NCBI GenBank assembly: GCA_017443595.1
Contig: JAFSYU010000041.1
Span: 27,913-91,912, forward strand
Length of the DNA: 64,000 bases
Origin: Clostridia bacterium
GTDB lineage: Bacteria; Bacillota; Clostridia; Oscillospirales; CAG-272
Reading direction: 5' to 3'
The notes under the pieces are model-generated. The model was given only the letters and a program-made list of their open reading frames with translations. It did no database searches and was not told where the DNA came from. Each line of letters begins with the position of its first letter. The stretch's first letter is position 1. Below, in pieces: positions 17,101-26,338 of the stretch. A program made the position numbers and the translations under genes.

Positions 17101-18420
17101 TTTGCATTTCGCCTTGTTTTTTGATTTGTTCGGACTGCCGAAATACGGCAGTCCTTTTATCATGCACGCGCAGTTCAAAGCCAGCATAACGGCGCAAAGG
17201 ATATCGGACAGCTGCCATATCAAAGACGGGGAAACAACGGCTCCGAGCGTCATGGAAGCGCAGTAAATAAAAAGATACGCTTTAACGTGTTTTTCGTTTT
17301 TGGATATAAAACGCACGGATGCGCAGCCGTAATATCCCCAGCATAAGACCGTCGCAAACGCAAAAAACACGGTAAGCACGGTAAGGATATGCTCCGCGGC
17401 TCCCGAAAAAAAGTACGAGTAAGCGGATATGGATACAGCCGCGCCGTCGTAGCTGCCAAAGACCTTTCCGGCGGGAGATAAAAGTATGACGAGCGCGGTA
17501 AGACCGCCGAAAAACAGCGTATCCGTCAGGACCTCAAGCACGCCGATAACGCCCTGGGCGGACGGGGACGAAAGTGAGGACGCGGCGTGCGAGAAAGACG
17601 ACGTGCCGCAGCCCGCCTCGTGCGAGAATACGCCTTTAGTCATCCCCTGACGTATCCCGGCGGCTATCAGGGCGCCGGAAAAGCCGCCCGCCGCCTGTGA
17701 TACGCCGAAAGCCTCCGAAAAAATGCGAGCGATAACGGCGGGGACTTCGTTTATCCGCATTGATACCGCTATTACGGACACGGCGGCGAACACAGCGCAG
17801 AAAACCGGCATAGCCGCCGACGTGAACGCGGAAACGCGCGATATGCCGCCTACGGCAACTGTAAGGCATATAACGGCGAAAACCGCGCCGACGGCTATCT
17901 TCGGCAGGCCGTACGATACTTTAACGGCGGACGAAGCCGCGTTCATCTGTATGAACGGGCCTGATATAAACGACGTTATTATACATAAAACCGCGTAAAC
18001 GACTCCGGTTTTCCTGCCGGATATTTTTTCTATGTAATACGGCGCTCCGCCTTCGTGCGAACCGGGACGGCGCAGCTTCACGGACAGATACGCCTCGCAG
18101 TATTTGAGAACGGCTCCGATCAGCGCGGAGACCGTCATCCAGAACACGGCTCCCGCGCCGCCTACGGAGATCGCCACGGCAACGCCCGCGATGTTTCCGA
18201 CGCCGAGCGTGCCCGCAAGCGCGACGGAAAGAGACGAAAGCGGAGATATGCCGCCTTCTCCTTTGCCGTTTTTCAACTCTTTTATCGCGGAAAGCCACCG
18301 CAAGGGACGAAAGGCTTTTAGTCTGACCGCGAAAAAAACGCCGCATAAAGACATGGCGGAAACGAGCGCGGGAGAGCAGAGGTATTCATTTATAAATTTC
18401 AGCGCATTGATAAAAAGCAT
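17098..18420 (-). CDS. Alanine/glycine:cation symporter (AGCS family)
   Basis: A 440-aa membrane protein with about ten helices. The family signature GTLGVGNIAGVAVAISVGGA appears near residue 70, and KYCEAYLSVKLRR and GMTKGVFSHEAGCGTSSFSH are typical AGCS segments. It imports alanine or glycine with Na+. No good ribosome binding site is seen before the ATG, so the exact start is less certain. An inverted repeat with a T run on the plus strand (about 17131-17158) lies inside the last codons. Confidence 0.9.
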   Translation of the reverse strand: MLFINALKFINEYLCSPALVSAMSLCGVFFAVRLKAFRPLRWLSAIKELKNGKGEGGISPLSSLSVALAGTLGVGNIAGVAVAISVGGAGAVFWMTVSALIGAVLKYCEAYLSVKLRRPGSHEGGAPYYIEKISGRKTGVVYAVLCIITSFISGPFIQMNAASSAVKVSYGLPKIAVGAVFAVICLTVAVGGISRVSAFTSAAMPVFCAVFAAVSVIAVSMRINEVPAVIARIFSEAFGVSQAAGGFSGALIAAGIRQGMTKGVFSHEAGCGTSSFSHAASSLSSPSAQGVIGVLEVLTDTLFFGGLTALVILLSPAGKVFGSYDGAAVSISAYSYFFSGAAEHILTVLTVFFAFATVLCWGYYGCASVRFISKNEKHVKAYLFIYCASMTLGAVVSPSLIWQLSDILCAVMLALNCACMIKGLPYFGSPNKSKNKAKCK

Positions 18421-18492
18421 AGTTTTTAATTCATTTTTTAACCGAGTTCAATTAAATTTAATAGGATTTATGATATTTCTGTCGAAAAAGAC

Positions 18493-18521
18493 TTGACTTG
18501 AATAAAAAAATATAGTATAAT
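18493..18521 (+). promoter_or_regulatory. Sigma-A type promoter for the surface-polymer operon
   Basis: TTGACT, a 17-bp spacer and a perfect TATAAT. About 155 nt of leader precede the start codon at 18679. Confidence 0.85.
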
Positions 18522-18678
18522 CAAAATGTATTGTTATAATTAGGTTCCCTGAAAACATGATATGACAGTCCTCTTGCGGATATTCCGGAGGCGGACGGCC
18601 GGTACGCTTTACGGTATACGTCATACCGGTAAAAAACAGGGACAGAGCGGTAGTATATATTTGAGGTGTTTTGATCAA

Positions 18679-21192
18679 ATGGACGATATAAACAAAAACG
18701 ACAGCGAAGAGCCGGTAGAAAATAACGGCGCCGCCGGGGATACGAACGGGACTGCCGATCCGGTCAATACGGATAACGGCGCACCGGACGCGGCGGAAGA
18801 TTCCGCAGAACGGGACGGCGAAGACAACGCGGACGCCGCGGGCGATGAAGCAAGCGGAACAGACGCCGCGGACGCAGCCGAAAACGGCGGTGACGCGACA
18901 GATACGCCGGAGCCGGAGATCAGCTCGTCCGGCAAAATAAAAGAGAAGATCAAAAACGTATTCAAAAGCACGTTCAACAAAAATGAAATAAAAAACAGAC
19001 TTCCGTGCGCGCTGCTCGCGGGCTTTACGTCTTCGTTTATGTTTCTTTTCTTCGGCGTGCTTGAGATATTTGCGGCAAATCGTGATGAATTTCTTTTTGC
19101 GTATACCGATTTTATCGGTTATCTCGCGCTTATAACGGTCGCGGCCGCGCTTATAATAACGGCGCTGATAATGATCTTACCAAAGACCGCCTCGTACCTG
19201 CTGTTCGGCATAGTCAGCTGGATAACGCTGATGGGATACGTCCAGGTGCTGTTTCTGAACGGCACCGGCACGCTCAGCGGCGATACCGGGCAGGGACAGA
19301 GCATAGTTTTGATAATCGTTGACGCCATTGTATGGGCTGTGACGGGTGTAGTAATTATTTCGGGGTCTTTGATGATGATGAAAAAGAGAATTATTAAAAC
19401 CATATATATCATAGGTCTGATAGTGCTGTTCGTTATGCAGGCCGCGGGCTGCGCCACGCAGATAGAGGATATAACGCGTGACAGACGTGAAGGCAGCTCG
19501 GAAGAAAGCGTGTCCGACACTGACGGATCCGATACGCTTGAATACGATACGGATACGAATACCGTAACTGCGGAAGAGACCGTGACGGAAACGGAAACCG
19601 AGACCGAAACGGAAAAAGAGACCGTAACGGAAACGGAAACGGAGACCGAGACCGATAAAGTTACCGAGACGGAGACGGATAAGGTCACCGAAACGGAAAC
19701 TGAAAAAGTGACCGAGACCGAAACTGAAAAAGTAACGGAGACCGAAACGGAAAAAGTAACGGAAACCGAAACCGAAAAAGTGACCGAGACGGAAACAGAA
19801 ACCGAAACAGAAACGGAGACAGAGACGGAAACCGAGACGGAAACGGAAACCGAGACCGAGACGGAGACCGAGACTGAGACGGAGACCGAGACTGAGACGG
19901 AGACCGAGACCGAGACGGAAACCGAAAAAGTGACCGAGACGGAAACGGAGACCGAGACCGAGACCGAGACCGAAACGGAGACCGAAAAGGAAACCGAAGC
20001 GGAAACGGAAGGACAGCACGTACTGACTACCGCGGAAAAGAAAAACGCCTATCTTACGACGAGAGGCTTGGACAAAGTATCAAAAGGGAAAAATATCGTT
20101 ATATTCGTAGTAGACAGATTTGACGTTTCGTATTATAACAATATGATAAACGCGGAACCGGGTTTCTTTGACAAGCTTGACGGGTTTACGTATTTTTCGG
20201 ATAATATTTCTTTGTATTCCCGCACATGGCCCGGCGTGACCACGATGATAACGGGCGTTGACAACGACTTTAAAAAAGCCGCCAGCGCGTACTTCAAACA
20301 GGCGTACAAAGACTCCCCGTTTTTGAAAGATCTTAAAGCGAATAATTATACCATTAAGTTATATACCACAAAGTACTACACTTACAGAGACGGTATACCG
20401 ATAGTTGATCTTGCAGACAATATTTCAGTTGCAAGCGGTTATACCATAAACAGCAAAAAAGCGCTGTTAGGCAATCTTTTGTCGCTTTCCGCGTACAGAT
20501 ACGCGCCCAACGCTTTTAAGGATTCAATAAATATCTCATCCGCTTCATTTTCCGGGATAGTGGAGCTGAACGGCGCCGCGCCGCTTTATGAGGCGGACGA
20601 CCCCGAGGTATGCGGAAAGATACTTGAAAACGGACTGTCGTTTGACCGCGACGGGGATTCATATATCCTTATCCACTTGAACGGCTGCCATAATCCTTAT
20701 AATATGGACGCGGACTGCAACAGATCCGAGACTGCGACAAGCGAATCTCAGCTCCGCGGATGCTTCAAAACCATATATTATTATCTCAACGAAATGAAGA
20801 GACTCGGCGTTTACGACGATTCCACGATAGTGATAACCGGAGACCATCCGAGCGCTCTTGACGATAAGAAAGAACCCGAACAGCCGAGAATAACCGCGCT
20901 TTTCGTAAAACCGTCCGGATCAAGAGGAGCGCTTGCGTATTCTTCCGCGCAGGTAAGCCAGGAAAACCTTATACCCACGCTTGTGAAATCCGCGGGCATA
21001 GTTACGGAAAACGACTACGGCAAAACTTATTTTGAAATACCCGAAGGCGAAGATACCGTAAGATACCATAAATTTGAGCTGAGCGGAGAACCTAACAAGA
21101 TAGTCGTCTACAAGGTGACCGGTAAAGGCGAGGACTTCAACAACTGGAGTATAGACTCGTATCAGGAGCTTAAAGGTTCAATCTACAGATAA
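18679..21192 (+). CDS. LtaS-like sulfatase-fold phosphotransferase with Thr-Glu repeat
   Basis: An 837-aa membrane enzyme. Residues 1-95 are acidic, ~107-256 hold about five membrane helices, ~300-445 form a low-complexity repeat of Glu-Thr dipeptides with KVTE interruptions, and ~460-820 form an alkaline-phosphatase-superfamily domain (NIVIFVVDRFD, SRTWPGVTTMITG, HLNGCHNPY, VITGDHPSALDD). The layout resembles lipoteichoic acid synthase, with a Thr in the TTMITG segment as possible nucleophile. It probably moves a phosphoglycerol-type group outside the membrane. ATG 18679 follows GAGGTG; an upstream in-frame ATG at 18562 lacks a site. First gene of a long operon. Confidence 0.8.
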   Translation: MDDINKNDSEEPVENNGAAGDTNGTADPVNTDNGAPDAAEDSAERDGEDNADAAGDEASGTDAADAAENGGDATDTPEPEISSSGKIKEKIKNVFKSTFNKNEIKNRLPCALLAGFTSSFMFLFFGVLEIFAANRDEFLFAYTDFIGYLALITVAAALIITALIMILPKTASYLLFGIVSWITLMGYVQVLFLNGTGTLSGDTGQGQSIVLIIVDAIVWAVTGVVIISGSLMMMKKRIIKTIYIIGLIVLFVMQAAGCATQIEDITRDRREGSSEESVSDTDGSDTLEYDTDTNTVTAEETVTETETETETEKETVTETETETETDKVTETETDKVTETETEKVTETETEKVTETETEKVTETETEKVTETETETETETETETETETETETETETETETETETETETETETETETEKVTETETETETETETETETEKETEAETEGQHVLTTAEKKNAYLTTRGLDKVSKGKNIVIFVVDRFDVSYYNNMINAEPGFFDKLDGFTYFSDNISLYSRTWPGVTTMITGVDNDFKKAASAYFKQAYKDSPFLKDLKANNYTIKLYTTKYYTYRDGIPIVDLADNISVASGYTINSKKALLGNLLSLSAYRYAPNAFKDSINISSASFSGIVELNGAAPLYEADDPEVCGKILENGLSFDRDGDSYILIHLNGCHNPYNMDADCNRSETATSESQLRGCFKTIYYYLNEMKRLGVYDDSTIVITGDHPSALDDKKEPEQPRITALFVKPSGSRGALAYSSAQVSQENLIPTLVKSAGIVTENDYGKTYFEIPEGEDTVRYHKFELSGEPNKIVVYKVTGKGEDFNNWSIDSYQELKGSIYR
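19575..20012 (+). repeat. Tandem Glu-Thr codon repeat inside the LtaS-like gene
   Basis: About 145 codons are nearly all GAR/ACN alternation, with repeated KVTETETE sub-units in the first half and unbroken ETETET in the second. Synonymous codons vary, so it is not a single recent slippage tract. The peptide is probably an extended, acidic, possibly wall-spanning linker. Confidence 0.9.
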
Positions 21193-21205
21193 AGAGGTGC
21201 AGTTG

Positions 21206-23275
21206 ATGGACTATATATGCTATCCGTTCGGGTTCCTGATGAAATGGTGCTGGGAGCTTGTGCAGAATTACGGACTTGCCATAATACTGTTTACTGTACT
21301 GACAAGAGTGGTTTTGCTCCCGCTTTCGGTATGGGTGCATAAAAATTCCATTAAAATAGTAAAAATACAGCCGGAAGTCAACTTTTTAAAGGTAAGATTT
21401 TACGGCGACAGGGAAAGGATAGCGGAGGAGGAAAGAAAACTCCACAAGCGTGAAAAGTACAATCCGCTGCTTTCCATAATACCGCTCGTTATTCAGATAA
21501 TCCTTCTGTTTGCGGTGCTTTATATAGTAAAAGAACCGCTTACCTACATCCTCCGTATCGACGCTGAAACGTGCAGGATGTTTGCGGAGCAGATAGGCGT
21601 TGACTTCAAAGCGGACCAGTTTGCGATAATAAGAGCAATTCAGGACGGAACGATACCGGCAACGATATCGGACAAAGCCGAAGTCATAAGCGCGATCAAC
21701 AGCATTAAAACGTTCAGTCTTGATTTTATCGGCATAAGGCTGGACAGCGTTACGTCGCAGGTGTGGGGATGGTATATCTTATCTCCTTTAGCCGCCGGTC
21801 TTTCGTCGTTTCTTATGATCTATGCTCAGAACAAAGCGAACGTCGTTCAGGCGGAGCAGAGCAATTTCAACAAATACGGACTTATGATACTGTCCGTAGG
21901 ACTATCCCTGTTCCTGGGCTTCGTCACGTACGCCGGCGTCGTGCTGTACTGGATAGGCGGCAACCTGCTTGCCATATTGCAGCAGTGCATACTTAACGCC
22001 GTTATCAGCCCGAAAAAATACGTTGACTACGATCAGCTGCAGAAAAGCCGCGAAGAGCTTAAAAAGATCCGGTCGCTTGACAGCGGCGGCTCAAAAAAAG
22101 AGCGCCGTGCAAACGAAAAACGCGAAAGAGCGGATTACAAACGCTTTTTCAAGGTCGTAAACAAGCATCTCGTGATCTGGAGCGAGCGCAGCGGATTTTA
22201 TAAATACTTTGAAGCTTTGATAGACGGACTTCTTTCAAAGTCAAACATAGTAATACATTACATAACGAACGATCCCGGCGACGCGATATTTGAAAAAGCC
22301 AAAGAAGAGCCGCGCATAAGGCCGTATTACATTGGTCAGAGAAAGCTCATAACGCTTATGATGCGTATGGACGCGGACATAGTCATAATGACTACGCCGG
22401 ATCTGCAGACGCAGTACATAAAGCGCTCTCTTGTCCGCAAGGACGTTGAATATATTTACGTTCCTCACGATATGATGAGCGTGCACATGGGCTTCCGCAA
22501 GGGCTCTCTTGACAATTTTGACACGGTGTTCTGCACCGGCGCCCACGTTGAGCGCGAGATAAGAGCGACGGAGAGAGTCTACGGCCTGCCGGAAAAGACG
22601 CTTGTGAAATTCGGATATCCGTTAGCGGAAAAACTTGAAGCGTCGTATGAAGCTCAGCCCAAGGAAGACCGCGCGGTCAAAGAGATACTTATAGCTCCGT
22701 CGTGGCAGGAGGACAACCTGCTTGACAGCTGCGTGGACACGCTTATTGAAAAGCTGCTTTTCGATAAATATCATCTCACGGTAAGACCTCATCCGGAGTA
22801 TTCAAAGAGATATAAGGAAAAACTTCAGCTTCTGACGGAAAAGTATAAGGATATACCGGAAAACAGGCTGACGTTTGAACTTGATTTTACGGCAAACAAA
22901 TCCATCTATTCGTCCGATCTTCTGATAACGGACTGGTCCGGTATAGCGTACGAATTTGCGTTTGCGACCAAAAAGCCCGTCCTTTTCGTCAACACGAAGA
23001 TGAAAGTGGAAAATCCCGACTGGGAAGAGATAGGCGAGACGCCGTCCGAGATATATTTAAGACCGCAGATAGGTCACGCGCTTGAAAAATCGGAGCTTGA
23101 CGCAAAAACGGCGGAAGCCGCGGCGGACCTTCTCGAGCACAGCGGAGAATATCACGATAAAATAAACGAACTCAAGATCTCTCATCTGTATAACTACGGA
23201 TCAAACGGATCTGAGGGCGTCAAATACGTTCTTACAAGATTAAAAGACATACAGAAGACAAAGAAAGGGGAATAA
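21206..23275 (+). CDS. Fusion: YidC/Oxa1-type membrane domain + CDP-glycerol glycerophosphotransferase
   Basis: A 689-aa protein. Residues ~1-275 show a YidC/Oxa1 pattern: a helix ending in LTRVVLLPLS with the conserved groove Arg (Arg34), a basic amphipathic coiled hairpin (~48-88), NPLLSIIPLVIQIILL, and three further helices. A highly charged linker (~276-310) leads to a TagB/TagF-type GT-B domain (~312-689) with VPHDMM (His421), RPHP (His529) and ITDWSGIAYEF, which correspond to the two histidines and donor-site motif of TagF. It should add glycerol-phosphate-type units from CDP-glycerol at the inner face. The start is ATG 21206 after AAAGAGGTG, 13 nt past the LtaS-like stop. I do not know a described protein with this architecture. 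Confidence 0.85.
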   Translation: MDYICYPFGFLMKWCWELVQNYGLAIILFTVLTRVVLLPLSVWVHKNSIKIVKIQPEVNFLKVRFYGDRERIAEEERKLHKREKYNPLLSIIPLVIQIILLFAVLYIVKEPLTYILRIDAETCRMFAEQIGVDFKADQFAIIRAIQDGTIPATISDKAEVISAINSIKTFSLDFIGIRLDSVTSQVWGWYILSPLAAGLSSFLMIYAQNKANVVQAEQSNFNKYGLMILSVGLSLFLGFVTYAGVVLYWIGGNLLAILQQCILNAVISPKKYVDYDQLQKSREELKKIRSLDSGGSKKERRANEKRERADYKRFFKVVNKHLVIWSERSGFYKYFEALIDGLLSKSNIVIHYITNDPGDAIFEKAKEEPRIRPYYIGQRKLITLMMRMDADIVIMTTPDLQTQYIKRSLVRKDVEYIYVPHDMMSVHMGFRKGSLDNFDTVFCTGAHVEREIRATERVYGLPEKTLVKFGYPLAEKLEASYEAQPKEDRAVKEILIAPSWQEDNLLDSCVDTLIEKLLFDKYHLTVRPHPEYSKRYKEKLQLLTEKYKDIPENRLTFELDFTANKSIYSSDLLITDWSGIAYEFAFATKKPVLFVNTKMKVENPDWEEIGETPSEIYLRPQIGHALEKSELDAKTAEAAADLLEHSGEYHDKINELKISHLYNYGSNGSEGVKYVLTRLKDIQKTKKGE

Positions 23276-23278
23276 ATA

Positions 23279-23518
23279 ATGCTGCTTTATATCGATGCAA
23301 GCGCGGTATCCATAATCATACCCGCCATCGCCGGCGTTGCGGTAGCGATAGGCTCGACCGTATTCCTGCTGTTCCGCCGTGCCAAATCAAAGGTTTCCAA
23401 AAAGCTCGGTATTGATGAAAACGCCGGCAAGGAAGTTGAAGAAGACATAGTTATAAAAGACGAAGAACAGACGGCGGCGGAAGAAAGCGCCGTCAAAGAA
23501 GACGAAAATAAAGAATAA
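23279..23518 (+). CDS. Small single-pass membrane protein in the polymer operon
   Basis: A 79-aa protein with one membrane helix (~8-31), a basic stop-transfer segment (FRRAKSKVSKK) and a strongly acidic Glu/Lys tail (~45-79). AAAGGGGA precedes the ATG, 3 nt after the fusion gene stop. No family recognised; its tight spacing suggests a partner of the fusion protein. Confidence 0.7.
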   Translation: MLLYIDASAVSIIIPAIAGVAVAIGSTVFLLFRRAKSKVSKKLGIDENAGKEVEEDIVIKDEEQTAAEESAVKEDENKE

Positions 23519-23649
23519 CGTTCAAAATCAAAGAAAGACCGTGCGTGAATGAACGCAAGGTTTTTCTTGCCGAATTTCAGCCGGATTTTTGATAAATACG
23601 TTCAAAATCACGTCTTTATAAAAAGACTGTTGAACATAAAGGAGATAAA

Positions 23650-24540
23650 ATGGGAAAACTTACAAGAAAGCAGTTCGATCTGCTTGTGCTTGCGTCGGAG
23701 GCGGCGCTGCCGGCGCAGAGAACGCTTGCGGAAAAGCTTGACTGTTCGGTCGGCACCGTAAACAAGCTGATAGGCGAGCTGACGGACGCCGGTTATATCA
23801 GCGACGGAACAATAACGAATAACGGGCTTGAGGCGCTTGAGCCGTACAGAGCAAAGCGCGCGGTATTTCTTGCCGCCGGCTTCGGTACAAGGCTCGTACC
23901 CGTAACGCTGAACACACCCAAGCCGCTTGTCCGCGTGAACGGCAAGCGCATAATAGACGGGCTTATTGACGCCGTGCTTGCGGCGGGGATCGAAGAGATA
24001 TACATAGTAAGAGGATATTTGGCGGAGCAGTTCGATCAGCTTTTATATAAATATCCTATGATAAAATTCCTGGAAAATCCCGCGTATAACGAGTCAAACA
24101 ATATCTCGTCAGCCATGTGCGCCAGATATTTCATGCAGAACGCGTACGTGTTTGAGGCCGATCTTCTGATACGCGATCCGTCGCTTGTCAAAAGATACAA
24201 CTACAAAACAAATATTTTAGGCATCAAAACGGACCGCTCCGACGACTGGTGCTTCACTGTCAAAGACGGTATAATAACCGGGCAGAAGGTCGGCGGCATA
24301 GACTGCTACCAGGAGGTAGGCTTATGGTACGTTGACGCGGACGACGGAAGAAAACTTTCCGAGCATATAAAGCTGACTTACGATATGCCCGGCGGCAAAG
24401 AGCGTTTCTGGGACAGCGCGGTATTCGAGTGCTTCAAAAACGAATACAAGGTCGAGATACGCGAATGCAAAGAAGGCTCTATTGTTGAAATAGATACCTT
24501 CAAAGAATTAAAACAGCTTGATAAGACATACGACGTTTAA
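23650..24540 (+). CDS. Winged-helix + LicC-like cytidylyltransferase
   Basis: A 296-aa two-domain protein. Residues 1-~72 form a winged helix (LTRKQFDLLVLASE, CSVGTVNKLIGELTDAGYI). Residues ~75-290 form a nucleotidyltransferase of the LicC/PntC kind: AVFLAAGFGTRLVPVTLNTP is the NTP-binding loop, KPLVRVNGKRIID follows, and FEADLLI carries the metal Asp. The likely reaction is CTP plus a phospho- or phosphono-alcohol/amine (phosphocholine, 2-aminoethylphosphonate or similar) to the CDP/CMP derivative. AAAGGAG precedes the ATG. No LicA-type kinase is in the operon. The importer genes follow. Confidence 0.85.
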   Translation: MGKLTRKQFDLLVLASEAALPAQRTLAEKLDCSVGTVNKLIGELTDAGYISDGTITNNGLEALEPYRAKRAVFLAAGFGTRLVPVTLNTPKPLVRVNGKRIIDGLIDAVLAAGIEEIYIVRGYLAEQFDQLLYKYPMIKFLENPAYNESNNISSAMCARYFMQNAYVFEADLLIRDPSLVKRYNYKTNILGIKTDRSDDWCFTVKDGIITGQKVGGIDCYQEVGLWYVDADDGRKLSEHIKLTYDMPGGKERFWDSAVFECFKNEYKVEIRECKEGSIVEIDTFKELKQLDKTYDV

Positions 24541-24584
24541 AACGTTTTATGATAAAAAACAAAAACAAATAAAGGAGAAAGACA

Positions 24585-25577
24585 ATGAAAAAAACGATCA
24601 CAAAAGTATTGGCGATAATGTTCGTTATCGCCATGGCGGTATCTGCATTCGCAGGCTGCAGCACGACAAGCAAGGAAAAGGTAGTTATCTGGACAAGCGG
24701 CGAAGACTACAAAAACGAGTTTTACCTTACCGAATGCCAGAAAAAGTTCCCGGAATATGAAATAGAGCTTATATACATGAGCAGCAGCGATATAGCCGCC
24801 AAAGTTATAGAAGAAGGCGACAAATGCTCCGCGGACCTCATAATTTCCGAAGAGTACAACTATCTGGAAAAATGCTCGGACTATCTTGCGGTATTATCCG
24901 ATTTTGATTATTCCGTATTTCTTGACGCCATAGTTCCGGCAAGCAAAAAATACACGCCCGAGCTTAAAAACGGCGGATGCGTTATAGTAAATACAAAGGT
25001 TTTAGCTGACAAAGGCATAGAAGAGCCGACAAGCTACGAGGACCTTTTGAAGCCCGAATTCAAGGGACTTCTCTCAATGCCGTCCCCCAAGTCCTCCGGT
25101 ACCGGTTATATGTTCTTAAGACAGCTGACAAACGAGTGGGGCGAGGATAAGGCGTTTGAATACTTTGATAAATTTACCGAAAACGTCCTTCAGTACACTT
25201 CCTCCGGCTCCGGCCCCGTCAAAGCGCTTGAAGCGCGTGAAGTTGCCGTCGGCCTCGGCATGACCTCCCAGGCTGTTGAAAAGATAACGAAAGGCAACGA
25301 CGAGCTGAAGATACTGTTCTTTGAGGAAGGTTCTCCCTACAGCATGTACGGCAACGCCGTTCTGAAGAAGAGCGCTGACCGCAAAGCCGTTATGGACGTA
25401 TTCAATTATCTTGCGACAGACCTCTGCAAAGCGGATAACGAAAAATACTTCCCGGATCAGATCTATAAGAATTTCGCTCCCGAAAAGGAGGGATTCCCCA
25501 CCGGTATCAAATACGGCAACATGTCAAACGACACACAGGCCGAAAAAGAAAGATTGCTTGAAAAATGGACTCACTGA
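24585..25577 (+). CDS. ABC importer substrate-binding lipoprotein (PhnS/FbpA-like)
   Basis: A 330-aa class II periplasmic-binding-type protein with a lipobox ending FAGC (Cys23-25 region), KVVIWTSGEDY at the mature start, and YTSSGSGPVKALEAREVAVG, a segment typical of the Fe3+/2-aminoethylphosphonate-binding group. The two ligand classes cannot be separated by eye; the neighbouring cytidylyltransferase favours a phosphonate or phospho-alcohol. AAAGGAG precedes the ATG. It overlaps the ATPase gene by 13 nt. Confidence 0.85.
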   Translation: MKKTITKVLAIMFVIAMAVSAFAGCSTTSKEKVVIWTSGEDYKNEFYLTECQKKFPEYEIELIYMSSSDIAAKVIEEGDKCSADLIISEEYNYLEKCSDYLAVLSDFDYSVFLDAIVPASKKYTPELKNGGCVIVNTKVLADKGIEEPTSYEDLLKPEFKGLLSMPSPKSSGTGYMFLRQLTNEWGEDKAFEYFDKFTENVLQYTSSGSGPVKALEAREVAVGLGMTSQAVEKITKGNDELKILFFEEGSPYSMYGNAVLKKSADRKAVMDVFNYLATDLCKADNEKYFPDQIYKNFAPEKEGFPTGIKYGNMSNDTQAEKERLLEKWTH

Positions 25578-26338
25578 AAGATAAGCTTATAATAGAGGGC
25601 GTATCAAAGCAGTATAAAGAAAAAGAAGTATTAAAAAGCGTGAGCTTTACGGTCAAGGATGGAGAGTTCCTCTCCATCCTGGGCCCTTCCGGCTGCGGAA
25701 AGACCACGCTTTTGAGGATACTTATAGGACTTTTGCCCGCCGATACCGGGACCGTCGTAAAAGACGGCGTTGATATTACGAAAGCCGCGCCGGATAAGCG
25801 CGGTATGGGTATCGTTTTTCAGAATTACGCGCTTTTTGAGAATATGACGGCGCAGCAGAACGTTGAATACGCGCTTAAAATGAAAAAGAGCACAAAAGCG
25901 GACGCAAAAGAAAAAGCGGCAAGAATGCTTGAGACAGTCGGTTTGTCGGACCGGGCAAAATCCCTGCCCAAAAACCTCTCCGGCGGTCAGCAGCAGAGAG
26001 TAGCCATAGCAAGAACTCTGGCGCTGCAGCCGGATATAATCCTGCTTGACGAGCCGATGTCCGCGCTTGACGTTGCGACAAGGCTTGCAATGCGCTCTGA
26101 ACTCAAAAAGCTCCAGGCGTCATTCGGTACGACGATGATATACGTCACGCACGACCAGGAGGAGGCTTTCGCGCTGTCCGACAGAATAATGATAATGGAC
26201 AAGGGCGAGATAAGCCAGCTTGACACGCCTGAAAACATATGCAGAAATCCCGCAAACGACTACGTGCGCACGTTTGTGCTCGACAATCTGCGCGCAAAGA
26301 TAGATTCGTTATCAAAATACGCACCGGGACTTAAATGA
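25565..26338 (+). CDS. ABC importer ATP-binding protein (PhnT/FbpC-like)
   Basis: A 257-aa ATPase with Walker [10 protein letters not shown], signature LSGGQQQR, Walker B ILLDEPMSALD and the switch His in VTHDQEEAF. It lacks the ~100-residue C-terminal regulatory domain of PotA/FbpC-type ATPases, so it is unlikely to be feedback-inhibited through that domain. It overlaps both neighbours (13 nt and ATGA). Confidence 0.9.
   Translation: MDSLKDKLIIEGVSKQYKEKEVLKSVSFTVKDGEFLSILGPSGCGKTTLLRILIGLLPADTGTVVKDGVDITKAAPDKRGMGIVFQNYALFENMTAQQNVEYALKMKKSTKADAKEKAARMLETVGLSDRAKSLPKNLSGGQQQRVAIARTLALQPDIILLDEPMSALDVATRLAMRSELKKLQASFGTTMIYVTHDQEEAFALSDRIMIMDKGEISQLDTPENICRNPANDYVRTFVLDNLRAKIDSLSKYAPGLK

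Noticed and set aside
17131..17158. Extra terminator inside the symporter 3' end
   Set aside because: GGACTGCCG/CGGCAGTCC with TTTT on the plus strand could back up the zinc-ribbon terminator, but it is within coding sequence and the stronger terminator at 17075 precedes it; noted only in the symporter entry.
19177..20019. Minus-strand open frame encoding Gly/Leu/Phe/Arg repeats
   Set aside because: It is the mirror of the Glu-Thr repeat in the LtaS-like gene; low-complexity antisense frames stay open by composition.
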